This document shows, in pieces, positions 35,330 to 46,960 of a DNA stretch of 64,000 nt (positions are counted from its first letter, which is position 1; each line of letters begins with the position of its first letter). The notes under the pieces were generated by a model. That model did not search any database, was not told where the DNA came from, and saw only the letters and a program-made list of their open reading frames with translations. Source of the stretch: Chamaecrista fasciculata (taxonomy: Eukaryota; Streptophyta; Magnoliopsida; Fabales; Fabaceae); contig QANZ01054875.1 in the NCBI GenBank assembly GCA_003254925.1, positions 41,291 through 105,290 on the forward strand, given 5' to 3'. The position numbers and the translations under genes were made by a program.

Positions 35330-38181
35330 TCAATTCCATAGAGACTGCAGGGTTCTATGATAGAGTGGCAATGTGATTTCTTCTGGTGACTCCATGTCCA
35401 TGCAAAATCTGCTGCTATTACAAGGGAACAAGTAATTGGTGCTGGAAATTTCATTATCGAAATTAACCCCTCCAACCCCATCATTGCTTTTCAATTCAGT
35501 CCCTTCATCAGCTTCTTCATTACCAAAACTGAGATTCCTCTGCATCAGCTCTCTAAACACTGAGGATTTCAGGAGAAGCCCTAGTGCTGTTGGTGATGAT
35601 GATGATGACGACGACGACGACTTATTATAGTGTGAAATGCATTGCTTCTTCTTGTTATTACTGTCTGATTCACCTGCTGGGTGTGGATCATGAAGATTGA
35701 AATTGGATGATACCAAAGTGGTCCCTATGGGTTGAACCATACTTGAGATTGTTCTCATTTGATGAACATTATCTGAGCTTGGCTTTTCCTCTGGTCTTAG
35801 CCATCTTATGTAAGTGCTTAAGTCAAAGTTTGTCACTGCATTTATGCCTCTATACTCAATTGCTGCTATGTCATATGCGCGAGCAGCCTCTTCTTGTGTA
35901 CCTAGAAATGAAGACATTGATTGAGCACATATATAATAAGATGTTACCTCTTCATCTTGAAACTAGTAAGACTAACTAAGAATCTGATAGATTAGCTTTC
36001 TTGTAAGTTTTCAGTCTTTCTGGCTGTGATCTGTTATCACTTTTTTTTGTATTGTCGAAATGTTTAGAATGGTTGAAAATTCTCTTGCACCAACTAGTGG
36101 TTGGTTAAGCAGGAATTACTTTAATTTTTATAGACAAGGTCTCAAATTTAAGTTTTGTTATTGACACTTTTGTTGGGAAAATTTTACCCTGTTAAAAGAC
36201 CTTCTGGCTCGAACAATGATTAGTCTTTGTTTAGATCGTAAAATGAATCATTCAATATAAAAAAAACTTGTATGGCCAATATTATGGGTATAATAGTAGA
36301 TGTTCAAGACCAAGTTACTATCTTTTCTTTTTCTTCTTTTGTTTTAGATATGAATGATTTTTCCAATGGGAAAAAATTGTGTTAATCAAAAGAAATAAGA
36401 AGACCAAGAGGATCAAATCAAACTCACTGTAAGTCCCAAGGTAGAGGTACTTGTTGCCAAACACTCTCCCTATCCTTGCTTCCCATCTTCCATTGTGATG
36501 GTGCCTGCACTCATTTTTCAAAATTATATAACTTCAGCACCATATATAAATGTATATCTCCTAGGTAATTCATAGAAACAATAATAATATAATGTCCACT
36601 CTAATTGCACAAGTTTGAAGCTGTCTCACCTTGCTACTCCTCTGTACTTTGATACTCCTCTAGAAAAACCACTGCTTCTCCTATAAAATTAAACCAGAAA
36701 TTATTATTTTTATTATTTAAAAAAAAGTTCTTGACCCAAGTGTTCTATAAGGAAATGGGATAATTACATACCTTCTCAATGAAGCAAGGTATTCTTCTTT
36801 GATTACAGTTTTCATGATCTCAATCTCCTTCTCATAATCACATACCTGCAAAAATATACAAGAAAGTTATAAAACATTCCTATAGAAACATTCTTCTTTA
36901 AGCATTATTATGTTCCACGGACATACCGGAAAATTTGTGAAAGTTGATGTTCCCCAGTATTTGAGTGCAGCCAAATCATAAGCTCTAGCTGCAGCTTCTT
37001 CATCATTATAAGCCCCTGGTTAAAGCATGAAGCAATCCCTAGGGGTCAGTTTCTTCTCCATTCAATATTCAAAGAAGAAAAATGAGTAAACAATCAATTT
37101 ATAGTCCCTTTATCATATGAGCATTGCCAGTTTAGTCCTTGAATTTTTTAAATGAATGATTTAGTCTCTGAAAATTTTTGACTGTTGCAATTTAGTCATT
37201 CCAGGGATTGAGTTGTATAGCAGTAAGGTGTTCATGAAATGACTAATTTGCAATGAGTCATGAATTTTCGGCAATTAAATCAAGCATTTCCAAAAAAAAG
37301 AAAAAAGACTAAAATGACAGCTCAAATAATCTAGGATCTAAAATGTTAGTTTACTCGAAGAAAAATGGTTAGGCTCTGAGCTTACCAAGATAGACTGTCC
37401 AAACCAGCCAGCAAAATTCACATTTCCAGAGAAGAACACACAACAACAAAACAAGGAGTGAGCAATTAATATAGTAATAAAACCAAAACTAGAAGAAGGG
37501 CTGTAATTTATAGAGGAAGTATATATGAAAGTGAACTAATTAATTGAATTCCTCATCATCCCTATCTACCTTGCTTTCCTTTCTTCTTCTGAGTTGGATT
37601 CCAAGTCCCTTTATCCCAAAGATGGGCTTCAAACCTCCCTGTCCATCTATGTCTGCTTCACAGAATGATTATCATTACTAGCTTCAAACCATTAAGTAGC
37701 AGCCTCTAACAGTAAAAAACTAACTTGACAGAAGCTTTCATGTAAAGGGGTTATTTTAAATAATGGCTAAAATGCACAAAACTCTGTTGAACTTTAGTCA
37801 TTGTACAAAATACCCCTCCCCTGAATTTTGAAAAGTGACAAAAAAAAAATCCTGAACTTTTGATTTGGTACAAAAGACCCATTTTGTTAAGTTTTAAATC
37901 AAGAAAATCAAGTGTTTTTTGGGGTAATATTGTGATTATTTTTGCATTTTACGTTAATCCTAACTTAACATTACTTACCTACTAACTCCACGGAACCTAG
38001 AGCTTCTCTTCACGGTAGTGGTGGTAGTGGTGGTTGATTGTGGCTGCTGTTCTTGTGGTTGCTCACTTCCCTCTAATATCGCCATCGGTGAATCTCTTCT
38101 CTTCCTTTTCCCACACCTTCCACCATTATTCTCAACACTTGTTGATGGGTTTAGTTCAGATTTCACAGAAGCAAGCTCCAT
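35330..38181 (-). CDS. AP2-like ethylene-responsive transcription factor, WRINKLED3/4 (At1g16060/At1g79700) type
   Basis: Eight exons on the minus strand, 38181-37979, 37652-37570, 37394-37386, 37015-36927, 36845-36772, 36680-36630, 36504-36428 and 35901-35330, join in frame to 385 aa. Repeat 1 (about 61-127) reads [34 protein letters not shown] and KYWG. Repeat 2 (about 163-220) reads [39 protein letters not shown]. The linker [19 protein letters not shown] is diagnostic of the WRI/AIL branch. Exon 3 is the 9-nt microexon TCTATCTTG coding VYL, a hallmark of WRI1-like genes. A Lys/Arg stretch (GKRKRR) near the N-terminus is a likely nuclear signal. The C-terminal motif [14 protein letters not shown] points to the WRI3/WRI4/ADAP group, which controls fatty-acid supply for cutin and ABA responses. 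Poly-Ser is encoded by a GAT/GAC repeat at 35598-35621. The start is the first ATG in the open frame. Confidence 0.9.
37080..37370. repeat. Degenerate TIR repeat in AP2 gene intron 3
   Basis: Left words (tatagtccctttatc, gtttagtccttgaat) are opposed by right-hand inverses (gactaaaatgac, ggatctaaaatgtt). It lies in the intron between the microexon and exon 4, with its right end about 15 bases from the microexon donor. Confidence 0.4.
37760..37960. repeat. Repeat copy in AP2 gene intron 1
   Basis: Shares words and order with 9300-9640 (gaactttagtcattgtacaaa, cctgaacttttgatttggta, atcaagaaaatcaag). No clean inverted end. Confidence 0.4.
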
Positions 38182-38250
38182 TAATTTCCCACCTAAAGAC
38201 AAATACTTTAGTTTGTTTCTGAATGATGATACATGAAGTTAATCTTCTGA

Positions 38251-38261
38251 CTTTATATATA
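38251..38261 (-). promoter_or_regulatory. TATA box of the AP2 gene
   Basis: The minus strand reads TATATATAAAG about 70 bases upstream of the ATG at 38181, leaving a short leader. The start of the frame also follows a TTTAG, so a leader intron is not excluded. Confidence 0.4.
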
Positions 38262-38269
38262 TGTATGTA

Positions 38270-38890
38270 CATACTTGCTGTTGTACCAAGTTTAATTTGT
38301 TTCTTTCTTACATTGTACTTTTGTTGTTATGTCTGTTAGAATGAAGACAAAGCATGTGGATGATAACAATGAAGTTTGAGACAAAGTTTGAAAGTGTCCA
38401 CACCACAGAAAACCAAGTAAGAATCTGCAGATCAAAGCTTGTTATTTAGGTGCAAACAAGATAATTATTGTCCCAAACAAATTGCTTTAGATGAAATCAA
38501 GGATTTGCAAGAATATTATCTACAATGATCTCTTTACTTCAGACAATACATAACTGAAACCAGACATGAATAATGCTTAGGTTTTTAAACCAAAACGTAG
38601 CTCAAAAGAGATAAGTTGAAAGTAATGAGACAAGAGAATATTTAACAGATCAACTAAAACATATCATCAAATAATTTTTTTTTGGTGAAAAAAAGTTTAA
38701 ACGGGGATAAGCACCGATATTCCACTAAGGTCAAAGAACTCTCACCGTTGTGAGGTACACCAACTATGCACTCCTTATTTGCACACTATTTATTACCTCT
38801 CTTGAAATCACTGCAATTAAAATACTTTATAAGCATTGGCTTTAATTAATATGTCACCAAAGACAGGTAATACACTCAGATAAAAATAAT
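38270..38890. other. AP2 gene upstream region
   Basis: No open frame of interest and no repeat recognised; the promoter-distal region of the AP2 gene is expected here. Confidence 0.35.
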
Positions 38891-38891
38891 A

Positions 38892-39657
38892 GGTAAAAGT
38901 AATGTTGTACCTCTAACGTATGGGATCATATTTAATTATAGCCCTAACGTGTTTTTTTTTTGTCAATTATACCCCTAATATAATGTTTCACATTTGAGTC
39001 AATTATACCTCAACCCCTAACTAATTACAGAATAGTCCATAATGTTTGTCATCTTTAACAAATTAATAGGTCCTTAGAAGCCATTAACAACCCTCCTTCT
39101 CTTACCCTAAACATCACCACCACACTTTATCGTCGTTGTCCTCAGCTTCCTGGTCTCTCCTACATTACGTCGTTCTCATCCCTTACAACCGCCTCTCTCA
39201 CTCATCTTCTCTATTTTGCCTCTCTCTCCAAAGGGTTTTGAAGTTACTTTACTTCTCAATTTTGATGACCACGACGGCACCGCCACCGAAGATTGTGTTA
39301 ACGCCGGGAACTAGAGCTATTGGTATTTCTACTCGATTTCTCTGTATTCGAGGCTCACCGGCGAGTTTTTGTGTGGTTGCAGAATTGTAAGAAATAGAGA
39401 GGAGAGATTTTTCAGGTTTCTCAATTGCAAGGGCCAGTTCGTTAAAGATGATAAACATTCTGGTTTGTTCTGTATTAGTTAGGGACTCGTGTGAAAGAAA
39501 AATCTTTTGAGAATGGAAGATTTCTAAATAATGGAAACTTAAGGACCTTAAAACAAAAAAAATGTGGAATGTTGAGAGTATAATTGACAAAAAAAAAACG
39601 TTGAAAGTATAACTGAAAATGGCCCCCATATGTTGGGGTACCTATAGTACTTTTGCC
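38892..39657. mobile_element. Mutator-like element with 9-bp target duplication and captured gene-like insert
   Basis: Termini ggtaaaagta and the inverse of ggcaaaagtac; flanking 9-mers AAAATAATA (38883-38891 and 39658-39666) are identical. Inverted arms carry caattatacccc-type words for 100-150 bp. The interior, about 39060-39480, is much more GC-rich and reads exon-like on the + strand (MTTTAPPPKIVLTPG), consistent with a captured host fragment. No transposase. Confidence 0.75.
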
Positions 39658-39859
39658 AAAATAATATATATAGTTGAATTAAAAGAGAATCATTTATATT
39701 TTTATTATTTTAAATATGATAAAGCTTTTTTTTAATTGTATACTAACAAATGATTGCAAAAGTAAATAATACTAATCCGATTTTCTCTTGTGATTTCATG
39801 CAGCTTAAATAGGGATCAAAAAATTGGAAGTAGCTAGTTCTTTTCTAACAAGAAAACAT

Positions 39860-40170
39860 ATTATTTAGTCGCTGAGTTTGTACTGAGTCAACTATAATTA
39901 ATCTTTGAATTATCGAAATATAAGACTTAATCCCTGAATTATTGCAATCGCCAACTATTTAGTCCCTGTGTCAAATTCGAGGATCAAAAAATAAAAATTC
40001 AGTATAAATTCAAAGATCAAAAAATATAAAATTAGTTTAAATTTAAGGACCAAATCGTCACTAAGGACCAACTCGTTAACAATTAAAATATTTTAGGGAC
40101 TAAATTGTGTATTTCTATTATTCAGAGATTGATCATTGATTTAGCATAAATTCAGGGACTAAATAATAGT
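39860..40170. repeat. MITE-like inverted repeat
   Basis: Left end ttatttagtcgctgagtttg is inverted at the right (aattcagggactaaataata). Internal words (tatttagtccctgtg, aggaccaaatcg) repeat the pattern. Confidence 0.55.
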
Positions 40171-40699
40171 TTTTTTTTTAACTTTTCGTAAGTATCTTTC
40201 ATTGAAAATAATGTTATTTGAGAGTCAAGACTTTATCAAATAGTAGATGTGGGCATCTCTCTCAATATGGATTTGAACGTGACTTTATCATTTTATTATA
40301 GACTAAACAATTATGTTAAATCTTAATTTACATTCTCATAAAGTGATCAGAAAATGGCATCTAATGGCAGTTTAAATAAGACAAATGGCTTGGTTTCACT
40401 TACAAAATAAGTAAAAACTGTCTATAGAATTCTTTTATATTTTGGGATAGCTACATTTCATCTGTGTGAAATAAAGAGCACAAGACAGAATGTGCACTTA
40501 TAAAGTGCTTGAAAAATTGCCTTGAAATTTTCGTCCATGAAGAGTAATTATGTTGCTTGTACTTGTCAATTAGTATAAGTTCTAATTAACTGCTAATTCT
40601 CTCATTAGACTTTGCAAAAAATACACTTTTGTTTCCTCCAGGAACCTTTGACAACACTAATTCCTATGAAGGTATACATCATGATTGGCTTAGTGCATT

Positions 40700-40835
40700 T
40701 TTAACCGAACCAAAGTATCTCATTGTAATACATTTTTAATTAAATCAAATCGCTCATTCATCGTTTAGTTCGATTTTGCTTCGATTCGATTTGGTTTAGT
40801 TTGGTTAAATTGATTTGGTTCAGAACACCCCTATA
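40700..40835. repeat. hAT-type repeat end
   Basis: Degenerate (c)gattcgatttggtt words end in agaacacccctat, the usual right terminus of plant hAT MITEs; the left end is weak. Confidence 0.3.
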
Positions 40836-41899
40836 TACATGTTTTCTGTATACATTATGTCATAGAAATAGATGGGTAAAGTTATTTTTGTTAATGAACA
40901 AGCTGAAAATAAGTCCCACTTTTAAGAGGATAGAAACACAAATTGATTGTTGTAGACGACTAATTCGTATACACAGTGTTGTCAAGATTGTTACTAAGAT
41001 CGTAAGATCATACGATCTTAAGACCTCACATGCTATTTTCTTGTAAGATCAGGCACATGATCATTTTGGGTTAAGATCGATTCATGATTACTATCTTATA
41101 TGTAAGATCGTTAAAATCGCTATTAAGATTGCTTTTTCAAAAACAAAAAATGAAGTTTAAAACTCCGCATTTTCGGAGATATTTATCTTTTTCGGTAAAT
41201 TGCAGTTTGATACCTTGTGGTTAGGGGTGATTCCACTTTGGTACCCTAAAAAGAAAAACTTTTGCAGTTTGGTGCCCCGTGGTTTGCTCTGTTAGCGAAT
41301 TGGTCTCCTGTGCTTTATTTCCGTTAGGATTTAACGGAAAATGTGATTGTGACCACCATAAAATATCAAAAACCTCCCAACAAGTCTTTTATGTGTTTAA
41401 GTCCTTTCCCTTTACTAAAAGGGATCAAAACATAAAGAAAACAAAAATTAAAAAGTACATTATGTAATTTTACTGTTGAGTTGAAATTAATTATAAGAGG
41501 GTCTTTCGAATTCTAATATTACAGAATTTTCTCCTTTTCATAAGATTTCTTTTGAATAGATCCTGATTTAATTACACTTTAATCCCAAAAATTTTTGATC
41601 TTTATCAAAATAGTCCTTAGAACTTCAAAATACAAATGAACATATATGATTTATCAAAAGTAAGGAGGCATATTGCACGGCTCTATTCTCCAAAACCCAG
41701 ATCAAATTCTCAATGAAAAAACAAGAAATCTATCATGAAGAGTTAATAAAAAACTGAAACAAATAATAGCCCTAATTTTGAATTGTCGCGGCCGAAGAAA
41801 GCAGCTCCGTTGAAATTTTAAGCCTGCAACTGCTAACTACGATGAGTTCGGATAAGTATTGCATCTCACGCCTTTGTAATTACAAGGATTGCTTCCCTT

Positions 41900-42118
41900 C
41901 TAGTTTTTGGTGAAACCGTCGGAGTCGTCGATGGTGGTGGCGAATTTCAAGAGCACCTTGCGAGCTTTACCGTTTTGCCCTCCGCCTCCGATGATGATTT
42001 CTAGCGTTTCTCGTTGTGGGGGGGTTTGAGAAACGACGAGGTGAGAATGGAGAAGAAGGAAAGAAGAAAGGAAGAAGAATGAAACGACATGGGAAGAGAT
42101 GTCGTCGGTCATGGCCAT
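41900..42118 (-). pseudogene. Captured fragment of an LRR-extensin-like (At4g06744-like) gene
   Basis: Minus-strand reading from ATG at 42118 gives a hydrophobic signal-like start (VVSFFFLSSFLLLHSHLVV) then PPQRETLEIIIGGGG, a signature I associate with plant At4g06744-like leucine-rich-repeat extensin-type proteins, whose N-terminal region is a secretion signal followed by EIIIGGGG. The frame then leaves the family and stops after about 25 residues. It sits in the Mutator-like element, so it is a captured N-terminal fragment. Identification is from motif memory. Confidence 0.5.
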
Positions 42119-42163
42119 GTTGTGGTGTCGTATTGAGCAGAATGATGGGAATATGGGTTTGGT

Positions 42164-43060
42164 TAGGGGTGTGCAGGGGTCGGGTTCGGGTGGGTGAGCG
42201 GGTTGAATTTTTGACACCCGAACCCACCCGTCAACCCATACAACCCGATGAGTTCGGGTCTGTTCGGGTTACGGGCGAGTTCGATCGGGTTCAGACGGAT
42301 TGAATATTTAAAAAAATTAAAAAAAGAAAAAGATATTTTATTATAAAAAATTTTTTTTAAAAAAAAACTTATACACTCAACATCAGTCACGATGTCTCTA
42401 AAAAAAATCATTCCACTAATTCCAACCTTCTCTTCTTCCATCTTCTTCATCATAAACCTTGAGTCTTCCATGGCGGCGACGGTCAGCTCTGAATATTGAC
42501 GGTGAACTGCAATGTGCCGATGTGAGAGTGAGAGTGAGAGTGAGAGAGTGATACTAATCCATTGTAGATCTGTAATCACTCTTCAGTACATAACTTTTTG
42601 TTTTGTTTTTTTAGATGTGAGAGTGGGATGAGAGAGAGAGTTAGAGAGTAAGGGACGAGAATGAGAATGTGAGAGTGAAAAAAAATGGAAGAAAAGTCTG
42701 AATAATGAGAATGAGAGAGTGAGAGACTAGAATGAGAGAGAGATGAGCATGAGGGAGACGTGTTTAAGTTGCTTGAATAATGACACGAGTAAGTAGTAGC
42801 TAGGACATGAGTAGGTAGTAGCTATTAATACCTAAAACAGTGTGAAGTCAGATTGCAAATTTTGAATTTTCATGTTAACTCGAGTCGGGTCGGGTTTAAT
42901 CGGGTTCGAGCGGGTTAATCTGATAACCCGATCAGACCGACTTTTTCTAAAAAATAGGAACCGAAATAAACCGAAGGGGTAAACCCGAACCGACCGAACC
43001 CGATATTTACAGTTGGATTTGGTCGGATTGGTCGGGTCTACCCATTTTTGCACACCCCTA
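42164..43060. mobile_element. hAT non-autonomous element with 8-bp target duplication
   Basis: Termini TAGGGGTGTGCA and its exact inverse TGCACACCCCTA; identical 8-bp flanks GGTTTGGT at 42156-42163 and 43061-43068. Subterminal regions are full of cgggtt/aacccg words. The 897-bp body includes (GAGAGT) repeats near 42520-42555. No transposase. Confidence 0.92.
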
Positions 43061-43984
43061 GGTTTGGTACTTTGGTGTGATATATGAAGGGAAGGGACGA
43101 GGAAGTTAAAGAAAGGCTCACGAGTGATATTAGAATTCCCCTATTATTTGTTTCAGTTTTTTGAGTAACTCTTCATCATAAATCATGGATGCTCATTTGT
43201 CTTTTGAGGTTCTAAGGACTATTTTGTTAAAGATCATAAACTTTTGGGATTAAAGTGTAATTAAATAAGGACCTATTCAAAAGAAATCTTATGAAAAGGA
43301 GAAAATTTTGTAATATTAGAATTCTAAAGACCCTCTTATAATTAATTTCAACTCAACAGTAAAATTACATAATGTACTCTTTAGTTTCTGTTTTCTTTAT
43401 GTTTTGATCCCTTTTAGTAAAGGGAAAGGACTTAAACGCATAAAAGAAGACTTATTGGGAGGTTTTTGACATTTTAAGGTGGTCACAATCACATTTTTCG
43501 TTAAATCCTAACGGAAATAAAGCACAGGGGACCAATTCGCTAACAGAGCAAACCACGGGGCACCAAATTGCAAAAACATTTCTTTTAGGGTACCAAAGTG
43601 GAACCGTCCCTAACCATAGGGTACCAAACTGCAATTTATCCTATCTTTTTTGGTTGTTACCTTGTTGGATACTTGGGTTCCTGAAGTTCTTTTGTTTGTT
43701 AGCTTAAGACTAAACTTATGATGAACTTCTTGATATTTTCGTAATTAATTATATGATAAGACTATAAATTTATGACGTTGGATAAGAATTTTAGTATATG
43801 TTGTGAAATGAATTTATGAACATTTATTTAAATATGTATATATATTAGTAATTCATTTATATTATTTGTATAATATTTTTTAAAAAATTCATAGGATCTT
43901 ACGATACTCTATCCGATCTATCTTATGTACCTTTCCATCTTGATTAAGATCTCAATCTTGATAATATTTATACATAACTAACAG

Positions 43985-44977
43985 TATTACAAAATAATTA
44001 AGGCCAAACTGCGAATTTGGTCCTGTAACTTTGCTCCAGATCCCAAATCAGTCTTATATCTTTTTTGTCTCAGTTTTGATCCTATATGTTTTGAAAACCT
44101 CTCCCCGTTAGTCCTCCGTCCATTTTAAATTACATTTTAGTTATGAAAACTTCAAGTCCCTTTCACTTTAGTCTTTAACTATCAAAATGAAAGTGAAAGA
44201 GCATCCCTGAAGATTCTCAAACCTTACATTTTGGTCCCTAATCTATGAATTCTTCATGAAATGGAATAAAAATGCAAAAGCAACACAAATTAAAGCAAAT
44301 GACAGAAGGACCAATACTGAAAACACAGAAAATTTAAAACCCACCGGAAAATGCCCCAAGTTCACCGGAAAACATACGGAAATTGTCAAAAAACTCAAAA
44401 ACTCATCCAAAATTCTCAATCTTCACTGAAATCTCACTCAAATGCTTTAAGAAAATTTTTTTGGAAATTCAAACTTTTGAGAAAGGAGGTGATAGAAGAA
44501 AGTTTGAATTTTTTAAAATTCTTTCTCAAAAAAATATTTTGTATAAAGACCTCTTTCATTAAAAAAAATAAGTTTCTTTACAGTGTTATAATTATTGTTT
44601 TATTTTTATTGATTCAAAATTCGAATTAAAAATTAATTTTTATTTTAATTAATTGTAGTGAAAAAAATAAAACAACATTTTTAAATAATGAATTTATATC
44701 TTTCGTTACTTTTTCAAATTAAAAAAAAATTAAAATAATTTGATTGAGATGATGATTTAAAAATAGTGTGAGGTGGGGTGAGATGGTTTAAAAACCTTGA
44801 GATTTGATTATGTGTTTAAGTACTGAATGGAATGAGATGAGTTAGGATTTGCAAACTATCTTAAATCAATTTATTTCGAAAATATATATCTAAATAGGCC
44901 AAATATTTATCTTATTAAGTTTTCTAAAAAATTATAATTTATCAAAAATAAATAAATAAATCAAGGTGTTGAATTAT
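43985..44977. other. AT-rich interval with one-sided TIR words and half of a direct repeat
   Basis: Words gcgaatttggtcctgtaact and ccccgttagtcctccgtcc at 44013-44125 are a lone TIR half. 44526-44766 is repeated in direct orientation at 46961-47191. Confidence 0.45.
44526..44766. repeat. Direct repeat, left copy
   Basis: About 240 bp (from tattttgtataaagacctc to gatgatgatttaaaaat) reappear at 46961-47191 with few differences. The copies flank the fold-back element and a LINE fragment. Confidence 0.8.
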
Positions 44978-46315
44978 GGTTTTTTTTTAAAATAATATAA
45001 ATAATAAAAGTATTTAGATTTGTACCCAAAATAATATTTAGATATATGGGACACACTAACATTGTCCGAGTGTCCCAATACACGTGGGCCAATCACCTGG
45101 TGCCACGGGTGAAATTTATTTTAAAAATGTTTTTTAAAACACTCGGACATGATACATCAAAGAAAAAGAGGGTGGGGATGAGGATTAGAGGAAGAGAGAG
45201 ACGTGAGAAGTGAAGGAAAGAAAGAGAGAGGCTTGAGAGAAGAGAAGAAAGGGAAGAGAGAAAGAAAACAAGAAGAAAATGAAGAAGGAAGAAGGAAGAA
45301 GAAAGAAGAGGAGAAAGAAGAAAAAAGAAATTAGTAAGTATTATTTTTAGTTAATTTTTTTATTTTGAAAATTATTTTTTTATTTCAAAAATTAATTTTT
45401 TATATCAAAAATTATATTTTTATTTTGAAAATCAATTTTTTTATTTCAAAATTTATTTTTTAAAAAAATTTAAGAGGTAAGTATATATTTTTTAAGATAA
45501 AATTTACATTTTTTAAATAATGTTAGTTAATATTTTAATGTTAATATTAACAATATTAGAAAAAATCTTTAAATGACTTAATCTACAAAAATCATAAATA
45601 TTAACAAATTAAAATAATTAATGTTAGAATTTTTTTTAACTATATCTACTAAATTAAATGACTTAATCTAAGTAGATTTACCAATACATTATCTAATAAA
45701 TTATCTACAAAAATCACAAACATTAACAAATCAAAATATCAACTAACATTATTTTAAAAAATATAAACTTTATCTTCAAAAGTATATACTTACCTCTTAA
45801 ATTATTTTTTAAAAATAATTTTAGAAATACAAAATTAATTTTTAAAATAAAAATATAATTTTCAAAATAAATATTAATTTTTGAAATAAAAAATAATTTT
45901 CAAAATAAAAAATTAACTGAAAATAATACTTAGTATTTTTTTTTTCTCTTCTTTCTCCTCTTCTTCTTGCTTTTTCCTTTTCTTCTTTCTTTTCTTTCTC
46001 TCTTCCCATTTCTTTTCTTCTCTCATGCCTCTCTCTTTCTTTCATTCACTTCTCACGCCTTTCTCTTCCTCTAATCCCCAACCCCACCCTCTTTTTTTCT
46101 GCTGTGTCAGTTCAGACTGACACAGCGGCAGAAACACTTTGAGTGTTCTAAAAATAATTTTAAAAATAAATTTTACTCGGTGCCATGTGGCACAGGGTGA
46201 TTGGCCCACATGTATTGGGACACTCGGACCATGTTAGAGTGTCCCATATATCTAAATATTTTTTTGGGGTACAAATCTAATTACTTTTATTTTTTATATT
46301 ATTTAAAATAAAAAC
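44978..46315. mobile_element. Giant fold-back TIR element with 11-bp target duplication
   Basis: Nearly the whole 1.34-kb element is one inverted repeat: arms about 44978-45540 and 45735-46315 pair through to a loop of about 195 bp. Matching landmarks include gatttgtaccc, atatgggacac, cgagtgtccc and ggtaagtatata and their inverses, plus a purine-rich block on the left against a pyrimidine-rich block on the right. Flanks TGTTGAATTAT (44967-44977 and 46316-46326) are identical. No coding capacity. Long arms and a 9-11 bp duplication fit the Mutator/fold-back class. Confidence 0.88.
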
Positions 46316-46329
46316 TGTTGAATTATAGG

Positions 46330-46789
46330 GTGCCAATACATGTGGGCGAGTTCTCACACTTTTTTGCGATGCATTTTTTCTAAAGTTGTGTGGTTTGGCC
46401 TTCCGTTCTCGTTTAGGACGAACTCTGGGAATGGACAGTTCTACAGTTGGTTGAGGTTTTGGATTCTTCGTTGGCAGAAAAACAAGGATCTCTTTGGAGG
46501 GGCTTTGTGTTACGGTCCTGGTGGGGCTTGATGTAATTTAGAAACGAAGGAACAACATAATCTAGGATGGTGTGAAGACGGAGCCATCTACGGTAATTAG
46601 GTCCATTAGAGCTTCTGTAAGATTTTATGATTCTGTTGTTAATCAGGATAGACATATGTCTGTTGACAATCTTTTTACATTTCATGCGATGGCATCCCCA
46701 AGCCATAACCCAAGTGTCCCCGTTAGTGTGCATGATGTGGTGGATACGTAGGTGTTATAGATTGAGGCTATTGTGCATGTTTTATCACC

Positions 46790-46790
<1 letters not shown>
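46330..46790 (+). mobile_element. LINE fragment (RT-associated zinc-binding segment)
   Basis: The + strand reads SSHTFLRCIFSKVVWFGLPF followed, after a stop, by KRRNN, the typical C-terminal block of plant L1 reverse transcriptases. It is a short dead fragment, followed by a TA microsatellite at 46793-46821. Confidence 0.7.
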
Positions 46791-46826
<36 letters not shown>

Positions 46827-46960
46827 AGACAGTAATATAATTTTTTAAAATTGTATGATTTTTTTTTTTATCAAAATAAAGCAAGATTTCTATGAAGAAG
46901 ATTTGACTCAATAAGTTTTGTTTGATGCAATTAAGAGAAGAATGTGATTCGGTATTCTTA

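Larger units (their letters stand above)
41193..43641. mobile_element. Mutator-like element (Pack-MULE type) with 9-bp target duplication
   Basis: Flanking 9-mers TATCTTTTT at 41184-41192 and 43642-43650 are identical. Inverted arms of roughly 500-580 bp (41193 to about 41775; about 43130 to 43641) match closely, for example ttgcagtttg, gttagcgaattggtc and ccgttaggatttaacg. No transposase. The interior carries a piece of a host gene (about 41870-42118) and a later hAT insertion at 42164-43060. Confidence 0.85.
40975..43985. mobile_element. Outer TIR element of a three-level nest
   Basis: Left words gtcaagattgttactaagat and aagatcgtaagatcatac recur inverted at 43885-43975 (aggatcttacgatactct, cttgattaagatctcaatct). 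The pair is separated by the Mutator-like element at 41193-43641, so this older element was its landing site. Exact ends not fixed. Confidence 0.5.

Noticed and set aside
42016..42303. 95-codon open frame crossing 42164
   Set aside because: Runs across the hAT insertion boundary, so it is accidental.
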